The translations under genes were made by a program, and so were the position numbers. A stretch of 10,223 nucleotides of DNA, from contig JAKPQU010000578.1 of the NCBI GenBank assembly GCA_029555925.1, forward strand, positions 1 through 10,223, given 5' to 3'. This DNA comes from Bacillota bacterium. GTDB taxonomy: Bacteria > Eremiobacterota > SpSt-956 > JAKJGF01. Each line of letters opens with the position of its first letter. Within the stretch, counting starts at the first letter, position 1. Positions 1-6,064 of the stretch are shown one piece after another. The notes under the pieces are model-generated. The model did not search any database. It was not told the DNA's origin and saw nothing but the letters and a program-made list of their open reading frames with translations.

Positions 1-11
1 TATATTATAAA

Positions 12-32
12 CTACACTGGTCACTGCTCACT
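12..32. repeat. Heptamer repeat tract, three units (partial element)
   Basis: Three consecutive 7-bp units ending in CACT (CTACACT, GGTCACT, GCTCACT) lie 5 bp beyond the stop codon of the minus-strand polyferredoxin. The same two last units occur in swapped order at 9798-9811. Any opposite arm would lie outside the window. Confidence 0.7.
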
Positions 33-37
33 GTAAA

Positions 38-1621
38 TTACCCGTAATAACTATCATCTTTTTTCGTATAAATTGTCACATAAATTGCAGGCATACCCCT
101 TACAGGGCATTTGTTTTCACATATTCCGCAGCCTATACATAATTCAGGATCTATACAGGGCTGTTTTATCTCTTTTTCAAATCCGTTTACCATTACCTTT
201 TTAGTGGTGTATTTTATGGCTTTATCAGGAACAGGACACATTTCTTCACAGACCATACAGTTGTCATCTCTTGTATAGGGGATACATCTGTTTTTATTTA
301 TACAGGCAAGACCTATCTGAGTCTTCTGCTTTTCTTTTATTTCCAGATGTTTTATGGCATTCGTGGGACAGACCTGTCCGCAGAGATTACATTCATAGGA
401 ACAGTAACCTATTCGCGGGACAATCTTCGGTGTCCAGAGATTGTCAACTCCGGCTTCAAAGACAGAAGGCTGTATGGCATTGGTAGGACATACCTTCATA
501 CATGTGCCGCATCTTATACATGTATCTCTGAAGAGTTTTTCTTCTATAGAACCGGGAGGACGGAGTAAAAAAGGATATTCACACTTACGAAGCGGATCGA
601 GTCTCAGGACAGGTACAGCCATGGCTCCTGCAACTGCTCCTTTAATAACATCCCTCCTGGCAATTCTTCTAACGTAAAGGTTTTTGGCAGTTTTCCGGGA
701 CAAATCTTGATGTTCTTCCCGGGGCTCTTCATTTTTCTTCTTTAATAAATTAAATACATTAAAGAAATTAAATGAAACAGCTTTTTCAGGACAGCTATAG
801 AGACAATCCAAACATCCTGTACACTCATGGTATAAGGTTTTCTTCCCGGTATTTTCTATGGCATTCATAGTACAATCAATCTGACATATAGCGCAGTTAT
901 TACATTTATCTGACACATACCTCCTGTAAAGGGGAAAACAGGAGAAAACCCCGATCATTGCCCCAAGAGGACAGAGACTTTTACACCAGTACCGGCGGCT
1001 CTTTAAACTCAGAAGCAATATTCCGGCAAAGACGCAGTACATAAACAGATGACCTGTATAGAATACCTGTTCCGTAGTAAGTAATTTCCAGTTCAACAGG
1101 AGATTATAAACTTCGGGGCCAGTGTCTTTTACAAAGGGAATATAATAAAGTATTTCAATGAAATTTCTTATTATTAAATTTACAAACGGATATATGAGAA
1201 GAGCATAACTTCTCTGTGCAATACAGAGGGGATCTAATATACCGGACACAGACACACCCAGCAGTGAAAGCGTTAAAAGAGCAGTTAACAGCATATATTT
1301 CCACTTATGGTCAGGCATAGATCTTCCCCTGGCAGAAGGAATAAGTTTATCTGCTATATCTATAGTTGTTCCCAGGGGACAGATCCATCCGCAGAAAAAT
1401 CTTCCCATAAATAAAGAAATTACTAAGACTATAATCCCAGGAACCATATGTTCAAAAACAAAGTTTCTCGTTCCTATAACAGTAAGTATATTCGAAAGAG
1501 GACTTAATCTCAGAAAAATCTCCGTATGTTCTCTGGTTAAAGGGTCTGCCGTTTCTATGATAAGATAAATAAAGATCATCAATACAATAATCTGTGTCAC
1601 TAGTCTGATTCTTTTTAACAA
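38..1621 (-). CDS. NapH-NapG-like membrane polyferredoxin fusion
   Basis: Membrane iron-sulfur protein, 527 aa, probably moving electrons between the quinone pool or cytoplasmic donors and a partner outside the membrane. Residues 1-235 carry several hydrophobic segments (about 7-25, 58-75, 108-130, 139-160, 187-206) and two CxxxCP motifs (C77/C81 and C213/C217), as in the NapH/CcoG/YccM family. Two [4Fe-4S] motifs follow (C240-C243-C246-C250 and C267-C270-C273-C277). Residues 318-340 then read like a twin-arginine signal (RR, RRDVIKGAVAGA, hydrophobic stretch). The rest (about 345-527) resembles NapG/MauM, with cysteine sets at 368-378, 407-418, 446/455-462 and 495-505. The whole therefore looks like a NapH-NapG fusion with about six clusters. 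The start is TTG, supported by GGAGGT 6 nt upstream. It lies 92 bp downstream of the dehydrogenase on the same strand. Family call is firm; the physiological partner is unknown. Confidence 0.9.
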   Translation of the reverse strand: MLKRIRLVTQIIVLMIFIYLIIETADPLTREHTEIFLRLSPLSNILTVIGTRNFVFEHMVPGIIVLVISLFMGRFFCGWICPLGTTIDIADKLIPSARGRSMPDHKWKYMLLTALLTLSLLGVSVSGILDPLCIAQRSYALLIYPFVNLIIRNFIEILYYIPFVKDTGPEVYNLLLNWKLLTTEQVFYTGHLFMYCVFAGILLLSLKSRRYWCKSLCPLGAMIGVFSCFPLYRRYVSDKCNNCAICQIDCTMNAIENTGKKTLYHECTGCLDCLYSCPEKAVSFNFFNVFNLLKKKNEEPREEHQDLSRKTAKNLYVRRIARRDVIKGAVAGAMAVPVLRLDPLRKCEYPFLLRPPGSIEEKLFRDTCIRCGTCMKVCPTNAIQPSVFEAGVDNLWTPKIVPRIGYCSYECNLCGQVCPTNAIKHLEIKEKQKTQIGLACINKNRCIPYTRDDNCMVCEEMCPVPDKAIKYTTKKVMVNGFEKEIKQPCIDPELCIGCGICENKCPVRGMPAIYVTIYTKKDDSYYG

Positions 1622-1627
1622 AATATT

Positions 1628-1633
1628 ACCTCC
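1628..1633 (-). promoter_or_regulatory. Ribosome binding site deciding a TTG start
   Basis: On the minus strand GGAGGT lies 6 nt before the TTG at 1621-1619. The nearby minus-strand ATG beginning at 1635 is out of frame and soon meets a stop, so TTG is the best start for the polyferredoxin. Confidence 0.75.
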
Positions 1634-1639
1634 ATGTTT

Positions 1640-1714
1640 GTAATGCGTGAGACGTAATGCGTGATGCGTGATGGGCGTTTATTTAAATGCCCCTACTCTT
1701 CACTCTTCACGACT
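1640..1714. repeat. Heptamer inverted-repeat element between the two minus-strand genes
   Basis: Left arm is five units of the GTRANNN type (1640-1674, e.g. GTAATGC, GTGATGC, GTGATGG). A 19-bp spacer follows (1675-1693). The right arm is three units in the opposite sense (TACTCTT, CACTCTT, CACGACT; 1694-1714). It fills almost the whole gap, touches the dehydrogenase stop codon at 1714-1716, and ends just before the polyferredoxin ribosome binding site. Arms can pair imperfectly, with GCG/GGGC-type pairing near the spacer. Confidence 0.75.
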
Positions 1715-2655
1715 CAATATCCAATTTCACTTTCAACAAGATACTTCAGTTTCTCACCATTAAAATATCTTGCCATATTTTCAAGAACATGTTCAGTAAG
1801 TCTTTCAAACGTATATTCGCCGGACCAGGATATATGAGGTGTTATTATGAGATTTTCCACATTCCACAGTTCGCTGTCCTGTCCGAGGGGTTCTTCTCTG
1901 AAAACATCGAGAACGGCTCCGGCAATTCTCTTCTGTTTCAGAGCTTCTACCAGTGCATGTTCGTCCAGAATCTCTCCTCTTGCTATGTTAATTAAATAAG
2001 CAGTGGATTTCATTTTTTCAATCTCTTTTTTTCCTATGAGATTTCTTGTAGACTCCATAAGCGGCAGAGCCAGAACAATAAAATCGGAGCGTGTAAAAAC
2101 TGAATCCATTTCATTAATGTCATAAACTTCATCTATAAATTCGACCTGTTCCGGTGTTCTTTTAACAGCCACTATGTTCATGCCGAAAGGTTTTGCTTTT
2201 CTGGCAATTTCCTTTCCTATACTGCCGGCACCTATTAATCCCAGGGTTTTATTTGCCATCTCCATACCTTCTATTCTGGCCCATTTTCTTTCTTTCTGAA
2301 GTTTCATATAATCAAAAGTCCTGTGAGATAAGGAAAGAATATAGGACATGACATATTCCGATATGGGAATATGATGTATATTTTTCGATGTCGAAAGTAT
2401 TATATCCTTTCTGTATGACGGAAGAGATAAAACATGATCGCAACCTGCACTGAGAAGCTGTATCCATTTTAACTTTTTTGCTTTACTCAAAAGTTCGTCA
2501 GATATTTTATGGCAGATCAAAATATCAGCTTCTTCTATAAAATCATCACAGTCTTTCCTGGAAGACCAGCTTTTTACAATAAAGTCAGGATATTTTTCCT
2601 TTATCTTTTTTTCCAGTAAACCGGGATCAAATACGAAAATAAGAACTTTAACCAT
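1714..2655 (-). CDS. D-2-hydroxyacid dehydrogenase, NAD(P)-binding
   Basis: Cytoplasmic oxidoreductase of the D-isomer-specific 2-hydroxyacid dehydrogenase family, 313 aa, expected to interconvert a 2-oxoacid and a D-2-hydroxyacid with NAD(P)(H). The Rossmann fingerprint GAGSIG lies at 142-147. The catalytic triad of the family is visible: R226 in NIARGE, E255 in REEPL and H274 in TPHISW. The N-terminal part (1-105) and C-terminal tail form the substrate domain. Length is normal for the shorter GhrA-like or SerA-core members, with no ACT domain. The start ATG has AAGGAG (2664-2669) 8 nt upstream. The basic residue K165-R166 after the second beta strand may favour NADPH, but this is only an inference. 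Substrate cannot be read from sequence. It is the first gene of a minus-strand pair with the polyferredoxin. A heptamer element directly abuts its stop codon. Confidence 0.92.
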   Translation of the reverse strand: MVKVLIFVFDPGLLEKKIKEKYPDFIVKSWSSRKDCDDFIEEADILICHKISDELLSKAKKLKWIQLLSAGCDHVLSLPSYRKDIILSTSKNIHHIPISEYVMSYILSLSHRTFDYMKLQKERKWARIEGMEMANKTLGLIGAGSIGKEIARKAKPFGMNIVAVKRTPEQVEFIDEVYDINEMDSVFTRSDFIVLALPLMESTRNLIGKKEIEKMKSTAYLINIARGEILDEHALVEALKQKRIAGAVLDVFREEPLGQDSELWNVENLIITPHISWSGEYTFERLTEHVLENMARYFNGEKLKYLVESEIGY

Positions 2656-2677
2656 AATAAAAACTCCTTATTATATA

Positions 2678-2762
2678 CTGAGGTGAGCATAAATAATACA
2701 TATATACTCTCGTGACGCGTGACGGGAGGAAAACTTTTATTACATGCTTATGCTCAGGTCAG
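2678..2762. repeat. 15-bp inverted repeat enclosing a heptamer pair
   Basis: CTGAGGTGAGCATAA (2678-2692) and TTATGCTCAGGTCAG (2748-2762) match as an inverted repeat at 13 of 15 positions, with 9 central bases perfect. The 55-bp interior contains TCGTGACGCGTGACGGG (2710-2726), a 17-base copy of the sequence at 2847-2863. It lies just upstream of the dehydrogenase start. Size and shape suggest a small palindromic insertion or a regulatory dyad. Confidence 0.55.
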
Positions 2763-2848
2763 TAAATTGCCTCTCTATAAATTTTTATCCAAAGCTTTAT
2801 TTCACGTCATTATAGTGTATTTCATAACTTATTAGAATTTAAGTCGTC

Positions 2849-2906
2849 GTGACGCGTGACGGGTTTAATCCCTGCGCATCACGCATTACGCTTTACGCAT
2901 TACGAG
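2849..2906. repeat. Heptamer inverted-repeat element in the divergent region
   Basis: Two units GTGACGC and GTGACGG (2849-2862), a 16-bp spacer, then four opposite units TCACGCA, TTACGCT, TTACGCA and TTACGAG (2879-2906). The arms pair imperfectly (about 10 of 12 in the inner part). This is the only complete element not next to a stop codon. Confidence 0.75.
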
Positions 2907-2920
2907 GTCATTATTTATGG

Positions 2921-2940
2921 ATAGTTATGAAACTAACTAT
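2921..2940. promoter_or_regulatory. Small dyad upstream of promoter candidate
   Basis: ATAGTT and AACTAT form perfect 6-bp arms with an 8-bp gap, about 30 bp upstream of the extended -10 sequence. It could be an upstream operator, but there is no independent support. Confidence 0.25.
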
Positions 2941-2962
2941 AAAAATGAAATTTCCTGTACGT

Positions 2963-2983
2963 TAAAATTATGTTATAATTTTA
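2963..2983 (+). promoter_or_regulatory. Extended -10 promoter inside a perfect AT-rich dyad
   Basis: TGTTATAAT (2971-2979) is an extended -10 box (TG-N-TATAAT). It lies within a perfect dyad, TAAAATTAT and ATAATTTTA, 9-bp arms around GTT. No good -35 is visible (TTTCCT at 2951-2956 is weak), as expected for an extended -10 promoter. Transcription would start near 2986 and give a leader of about 208 nt to the transglycosylase. The dyad could be the operator of a repressor or could simply be AT-rich symmetry. Confidence 0.45.
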
Positions 2984-3193
2984 TATCTTTTTTCATTTAA
3001 AAGCTACCCTTCTGCAGGAAAATAAAAAAGCATGTCGTAATTTATATATTTACACTTGTTTTTTTCAATGTTTCAATAACATTACACCTGTCATAATATT
3101 TATTTCCTGCACTGACTTAAAACCTTCCGGGGAAAACTCACTACATTCAGTCGCAGGAGCAAGTCAGAAAACATTCCAGGAGGAATTTTTAAA
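2984..3193 (+). other. Possible structured leader of the transglycosylase gene
   Basis: No gene is seen here. Several complementary segments compete: TTCCTGCA (3104-3111) can pair with TGCAGGAA (3013-3020), or its core TCCTGC with GCAGGA (3153-3158). CTGACTT (3112-3118) pairs with AAGTCAG (3161-3167), 10 bases before the ribosome binding site. The TCCTGC/GCAGGA and CTGACTT/AAGTCAG helices cross, so they would form a pseudoknot or exclude each other. I do not recognise a known riboswitch consensus. Confidence 0.3.
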
Positions 3194-3928
3194 ATGAGAC
3201 ATATTTTTTTATCTTTATTGATAGTTTTATCAATTATTTTACCTGTATACGCAGTTCAGGCTTCAGACCGGGGAGAGGCTTCATTTATAAATACAAACTG
3301 GGGATATGGAACAGGTGAAAATAAATATAACCAGGCAATATTAAATGCCATAGAGAAAAAATGGTGTAATTATGAACTCCCCATATATCCAATTCTTATA
3401 AAAGCTACCATAGCAATCGAAAGCAGTTTCTGTTCAAATGCAGTAAGTCCGAGCGGTTATGCAGGCCTTATGCAGATCGGCAAAAATGAAGCAAAGGCCC
3501 AGGGACTTTCATTAAGCCCCAGAGACGAACGATTTATACCAGAGAAAAACATTATGGCAGCTCTCGGAACATTAAAAACAAAACACAGGGTAATAAAATA
3601 CCCGGCAGAGACTTATCCCAATAAATCCTGGGCAAAAGAGGTAAATAATTTCTACAGTAAATACGGGAAGCCGGATCTTTACCAGGAATGGATATTAACC
3701 CTTGGTGCCTATAACGGAGGAGGGGCTACAGTACTGAGAGCTATGAATTACTGCATAAAAGAAGGGAAAGATCCAAGGGACTGGGATAATATTTACCGAC
3801 CGGGAAATCCTTCCTCTTCCCCCCTGTACAGAGCAATAGTAGACGTTTACGGTACCAGATATGCCAGAGGCAAATTTTACGAGATGGGTAATTATCCGGT
3901 TAAAATATATAATCTTGCCAGCCAATAA
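3194..3928 (+). CDS. Secreted lytic transglycosylase (SLT domain)
   Basis: Peptidoglycan-cleaving enzyme of the soluble lytic transglycosylase (Slt/MltC-like, GH23) fold, 244 aa, exported by Sec. Residues 1-23 are a typical signal peptide: short basic start, hydrophobic core, likely cleavage after VQA at 23. There is no lipobox cysteine, so it is probably periplasmic or secreted rather than a lipoprotein. The catalytic glutamate is E76 in the IESSF motif, followed by GLMQI (91-95) and AYNGGG (172-177), the standard SLT signatures in order. No LysM or other binding domain is present. The start is supported by AGGAGG at 3178-3183, 10 nt upstream. It may be cotranscribed with the PHP gene 38 bp downstream. 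An extended -10 promoter candidate lies about 215 bp upstream. Confidence 0.92.
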   Translation: MRHIFLSLLIVLSIILPVYAVQASDRGEASFINTNWGYGTGENKYNQAILNAIEKKWCNYELPIYPILIKATIAIESSFCSNAVSPSGYAGLMQIGKNEAKAQGLSLSPRDERFIPEKNIMAALGTLKTKHRVIKYPAETYPNKSWAKEVNNFYSKYGKPDLYQEWILTLGAYNGGGATVLRAMNYCIKEGKDPRDWDNIYRPGNPSSSPLYRAIVDVYGTRYARGKFYEMGNYPVKIYNLASQ

Positions 3929-3943
3929 TACTCTCTCGTAAAA

Positions 3944-3956
3944 CCGGATATTCCGG
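3944..3956 (+). other. Short hairpin before the PHP gene
   Basis: CCGGA, TAT, TCCGG gives a 5-bp GC-rich stem in the 38-bp gap between the transglycosylase stop and the PHP start. No T-run follows, so it is not a standard terminator. It ends 10 bp before the start codon and overlaps the weak ribosome binding site, so it might limit initiation or protect mRNA ends. Confidence 0.35.
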
Positions 3957-3966
3957 ATGATAAGTA

Positions 3967-4665
3967 ATGGATTATATTAAAAGAAAAATCGGGATAAAAA
4001 AAGGTTCTACCATAAAAATAGATATTCACTGTCATACCTCTCGATATTCGGGCTGTTCCATTCAAACGCCGGAAGATGCAGTTGAAACAGCTATAAGAAG
4101 AGGCCTTGACGGTATTGTAATAACAGAACATGAAATACTCTGGAGAAAGGAAGAATTAGAAAATTTAAAACAGAAATACCCTGGCTTTTTAATATTAAAC
4201 GGGATGGAATATTCGGCAGCATCCTACGATATGCTTATTTATGGCCTGAGTCAGGATTTTTCTATTATTGATTTTCCTGAAGTGGATAAAAAAATAGATA
4301 CTAATTTCTTCGGGAAAATCCACAATGCCCCGGAAGTAGAGAAGGTATTTGACTACTGTGAAAAATTCGGATGCGCTTTTATCCTTCCCCATCCTTTCAG
4401 ATTCAATCCAGAAATGAAACTCTCCGATAAAACCCTCAGAAGATTTCATGGAATAGAAGTAGATTCATCCAATTTTCATGATAAAGACAGAAACCTGGCC
4501 ATGAAGCTAGCACAGAAATACAAAATTCCTGCCGTTACAGCTTCTGACAGCCACAGTACCAAAACTATCGGCCTGTGGTATATAGAAATACCGGAAGTCA
4601 AAAACATGAAAGATTTTGTAAGAATAATTAAACAGGGCAAATGGAAAGTGAAGGGTGAAGAGTGA
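3967..4665 (+). CDS. PHP-domain metal-dependent phosphoesterase
   Basis: Stand-alone PHP-domain protein, 232 aa, expected to be a cytoplasmic metal-dependent phosphoesterase or nuclease-like hydrolase. Metal-binding motifs appear in the right order: H21-x-H23 (DIHCHT), E54-H55 (TEHE), E81 (GMEYS), H142 (LPHPFR) and D194-x-H196 (ASDSHS). The stretch GIEVDSSN followed by the final motif resembles the PHP-associated C-terminal segment. The protein is short and has no polymerase or histidinol-phosphatase extension, so the substrate is not known. The start has only a poor ribosome binding site (GGAT near 3955), which suggests translation coupled to the transglycosylase 38 bp upstream. The final five codons (V-K-G-E-E) and the TGA stop lie inside a GTGAAGN heptamer repeat tract, so the C-terminus seems to have been rewritten by that repeat. 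Confidence 0.85.
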   Translation: MDYIKRKIGIKKGSTIKIDIHCHTSRYSGCSIQTPEDAVETAIRRGLDGIVITEHEILWRKEELENLKQKYPGFLILNGMEYSAASYDMLIYGLSQDFSIIDFPEVDKKIDTNFFGKIHNAPEVEKVFDYCEKFGCAFILPHPFRFNPEMKLSDKTLRRFHGIEVDSSNFHDKDRNLAMKLAQKYKIPAVTASDSHSTKTIGLWYIEIPEVKNMKDFVRIIKQGKWKVKGEE

Positions 4666-4721
4666 AGAGTGATAATAAATCACGCATCACGCATCACGTA
4701 TCACGCGTTACGCGTCACGAA
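4648..4721. repeat. Heptamer inverted-repeat element overlapping the PHP stop codon
   Basis: Left arm: GTGAAGG, GTGAAGA, GTGAAGA, GTGATAA (4648-4675). Right arm: six units from TCACGCA to TCACGAA (4680-4721). The centre GTGAT-AATAA-ATCAC (4669-4683) is a perfect hairpin tip, and the outer units pair imperfectly in a 7-bp register. The left arm encodes the last five PHP residues and its stop codon. The right arm ends 3 bp before the ribosome binding site of the class V enzyme. Confidence 0.85.
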
Positions 4722-4741
4722 AAAAAGGAGTGTAATAATTT

Positions 4742-5893
4742 ATGGACATAGACAAAATAAGATCATATTTTCCTCAATTCAAAAAGGTAATTTACTTTAA
4801 TACAGGTTCATCGGGGCCTCTCCCGCTTCCTGTTATAGAAGAAATTATGAGATATGTGGACATAACAAAAAATGAAGGTTCTGCTTCTCCTGTTCTCTAT
4901 GATGAAATAGGAAAGTTGAATTTAAGACATAAGATTGCAGATTTCTTTAAAGTCACAGAAAGTGAAATATGCCTTACTCACAGTACTTCAGACGGTCTTG
5001 GCATAGTATTTTCAGGAATTGACTGGAAAAAAGGAGACGAAATTGTAGCAGTCTATCCTGAATATATTTCCGGTATGTTAGACTGTCAGAATATTGAAAA
5101 ACAATATGGGGTAAAACTTAAAATCGTCAGGACAGACGAAAAAGCTTTCATAGTAGAGGAAAATATTATCCAGGAAATCAATAAAAAAACAAAACTTGTC
5201 CTTATAAGTCATGTAAATTATCATAACGGCCAGAAACTGGATTGTAAAAAAATATGCAGCGTTGCAAAAGAGAAAAACACCAAGGTAATTATTGACGGTG
5301 CTCAATCTGTGGGAGCGATGCCTGTACATATAAAAGATATAGATCCCGATTTTTATGTATTTCCTGCCCAGAAATGGCTCCTGGGAGAAGAAGGAATGGG
5401 AGGCCTTTATGTAAAAAAAGAAGCTTTAAACTATCTGAGACCGGGCCGTATGGGGTATAATTCCGTAGAAAAATTTTCTCCTTCCGAAGGTTTTGTCCTG
5501 CATGGAGGAGCCAGAAGGTTTGAAGTAGGCACTCCATGCAGTGCTTCATATTTTGCTTTCTCTGCCGCCATTGATTTTTATAACATGATCGGTGAAGAAT
5601 TTATCTCTTCCAGAATAGAAAAACTTGTGTCTTATCTGAAAGATAAACTTTCAAATATAAAAGGCATTAATATAATCAGTCCCATGGAAAGGGAAAAATC
5701 AGGGGGACTCGTATCTTTTGTAGTTCAGGCCATAGATATGAATAATATAGTTACAGATATGTACAGAAGTAAAAAGATTATTATAAGATCCATACCTTAT
5801 CCTGAATGTCTCAGAGTTTCAGTACACTACTTCAATACGGAAAAAGAAATTGATATGTTAGTAGAAGCTCTTAAAGGTTATATTTATAGTTAG
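4742..5893 (+). CDS. Class V aminotransferase-fold PLP enzyme
   Basis: Cytoplasmic pyridoxal-phosphate enzyme of fold type I, class V family, 383 aa, full length. The PLP lysine is K211 in FPAQKWLLGEEGMGG. D185 and Q188 in DGAQSVG contact the pyridine ring and S156-H157 lies in the preceding strand. The N-terminal YFNTGSSGPLP (18-28) and C-terminal RVSVHYFNTEKEID (358-371) are family hallmarks, with R358 the likely substrate carboxylate ligand. The mobile cysteine loop (HCAQP type) of SufS desulfurases is absent before R358, so it resembles isopenicillin-N-epimerase-like or aminotransferase/C-S lyase members more than cysteine desulfurases. The exact reaction is unknown. Start is supported by AAGGAG at 4725-4730. 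It lies 171 bp upstream of the molybdenum hydroxylase genes, with a strong hairpin between, so cotranscription is uncertain. Confidence 0.88.
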   Translation: MDIDKIRSYFPQFKKVIYFNTGSSGPLPLPVIEEIMRYVDITKNEGSASPVLYDEIGKLNLRHKIADFFKVTESEICLTHSTSDGLGIVFSGIDWKKGDEIVAVYPEYISGMLDCQNIEKQYGVKLKIVRTDEKAFIVEENIIQEINKKTKLVLISHVNYHNGQKLDCKKICSVAKEKNTKVIIDGAQSVGAMPVHIKDIDPDFYVFPAQKWLLGEEGMGGLYVKKEALNYLRPGRMGYNSVEKFSPSEGFVLHGGARRFEVGTPCSASYFAFSAAIDFYNMIGEEFISSRIEKLVSYLKDKLSNIKGINIISPMEREKSGGLVSFVVQAIDMNNIVTDMYRSKKIIIRSIPYPECLRVSVHYFNTEKEIDMLVEALKGYIYS

Positions 5894-5927
5894 GGCTTGT
5901 AAAGAAATAACTTCTTTGGAAATCAGG

Positions 5928-5973
5928 CAGTGAAAAGTGAAAAAACGCACTATTCACTATTCACTTTTCACTG
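5928..5973. repeat. Heptamer element with perfect 14-bp stem
   Basis: CAGTGAAAAGTGAA (5928-5941) and TTCACTTTTCACTG (5960-5973) are perfect reverse complements around an 18-nt loop that itself contains another CACTATT unit. It starts 34 bp after the class V gene stop and before the hydroxylase operon. No T-run follows, so it is not a classical intrinsic terminator, but a 14-bp hairpin here could cut read-through or stabilise the upstream mRNA. Confidence 0.8.
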
Positions 5974-6064
5974 ATATACACGAAATTTCCCTAAAATTAA
6001 TGAAGGAAATCTGCTTTTTTCAGTAAATATATATGGTGAATAGTTAAACCGGGAGGAATAAGCT

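Noticed and set aside
1687..1995. 102-codon plus-strand frame antisense to the dehydrogenase
   Set aside because: It is a shadow of a gene with clear family motifs and has no family resemblance of its own.
2670..2675. TATAAT on the minus strand as promoter of the dehydrogenase
   Set aside because: It abuts the ribosome binding site, so transcription would start too late to include it.
3112..3183. c-di-AMP or c-di-GMP riboswitch before the transglycosylase
   Set aside because: Gene context would fit, but I could not match the conserved core bases of either class.
4648..4721. CRISPR array
   Set aside because: Units are 7 bp, degenerate and contiguous, with no spacers and no cas genes.
4742..5893. 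SufS/NifS cysteine desulfurase
   Set aside because: The active-site cysteine loop is absent; only the general class V fold is supported.
5928..5990. Classical rho-independent terminator
   Set aside because: The stem is strong, but no T-run follows on the plus strand.
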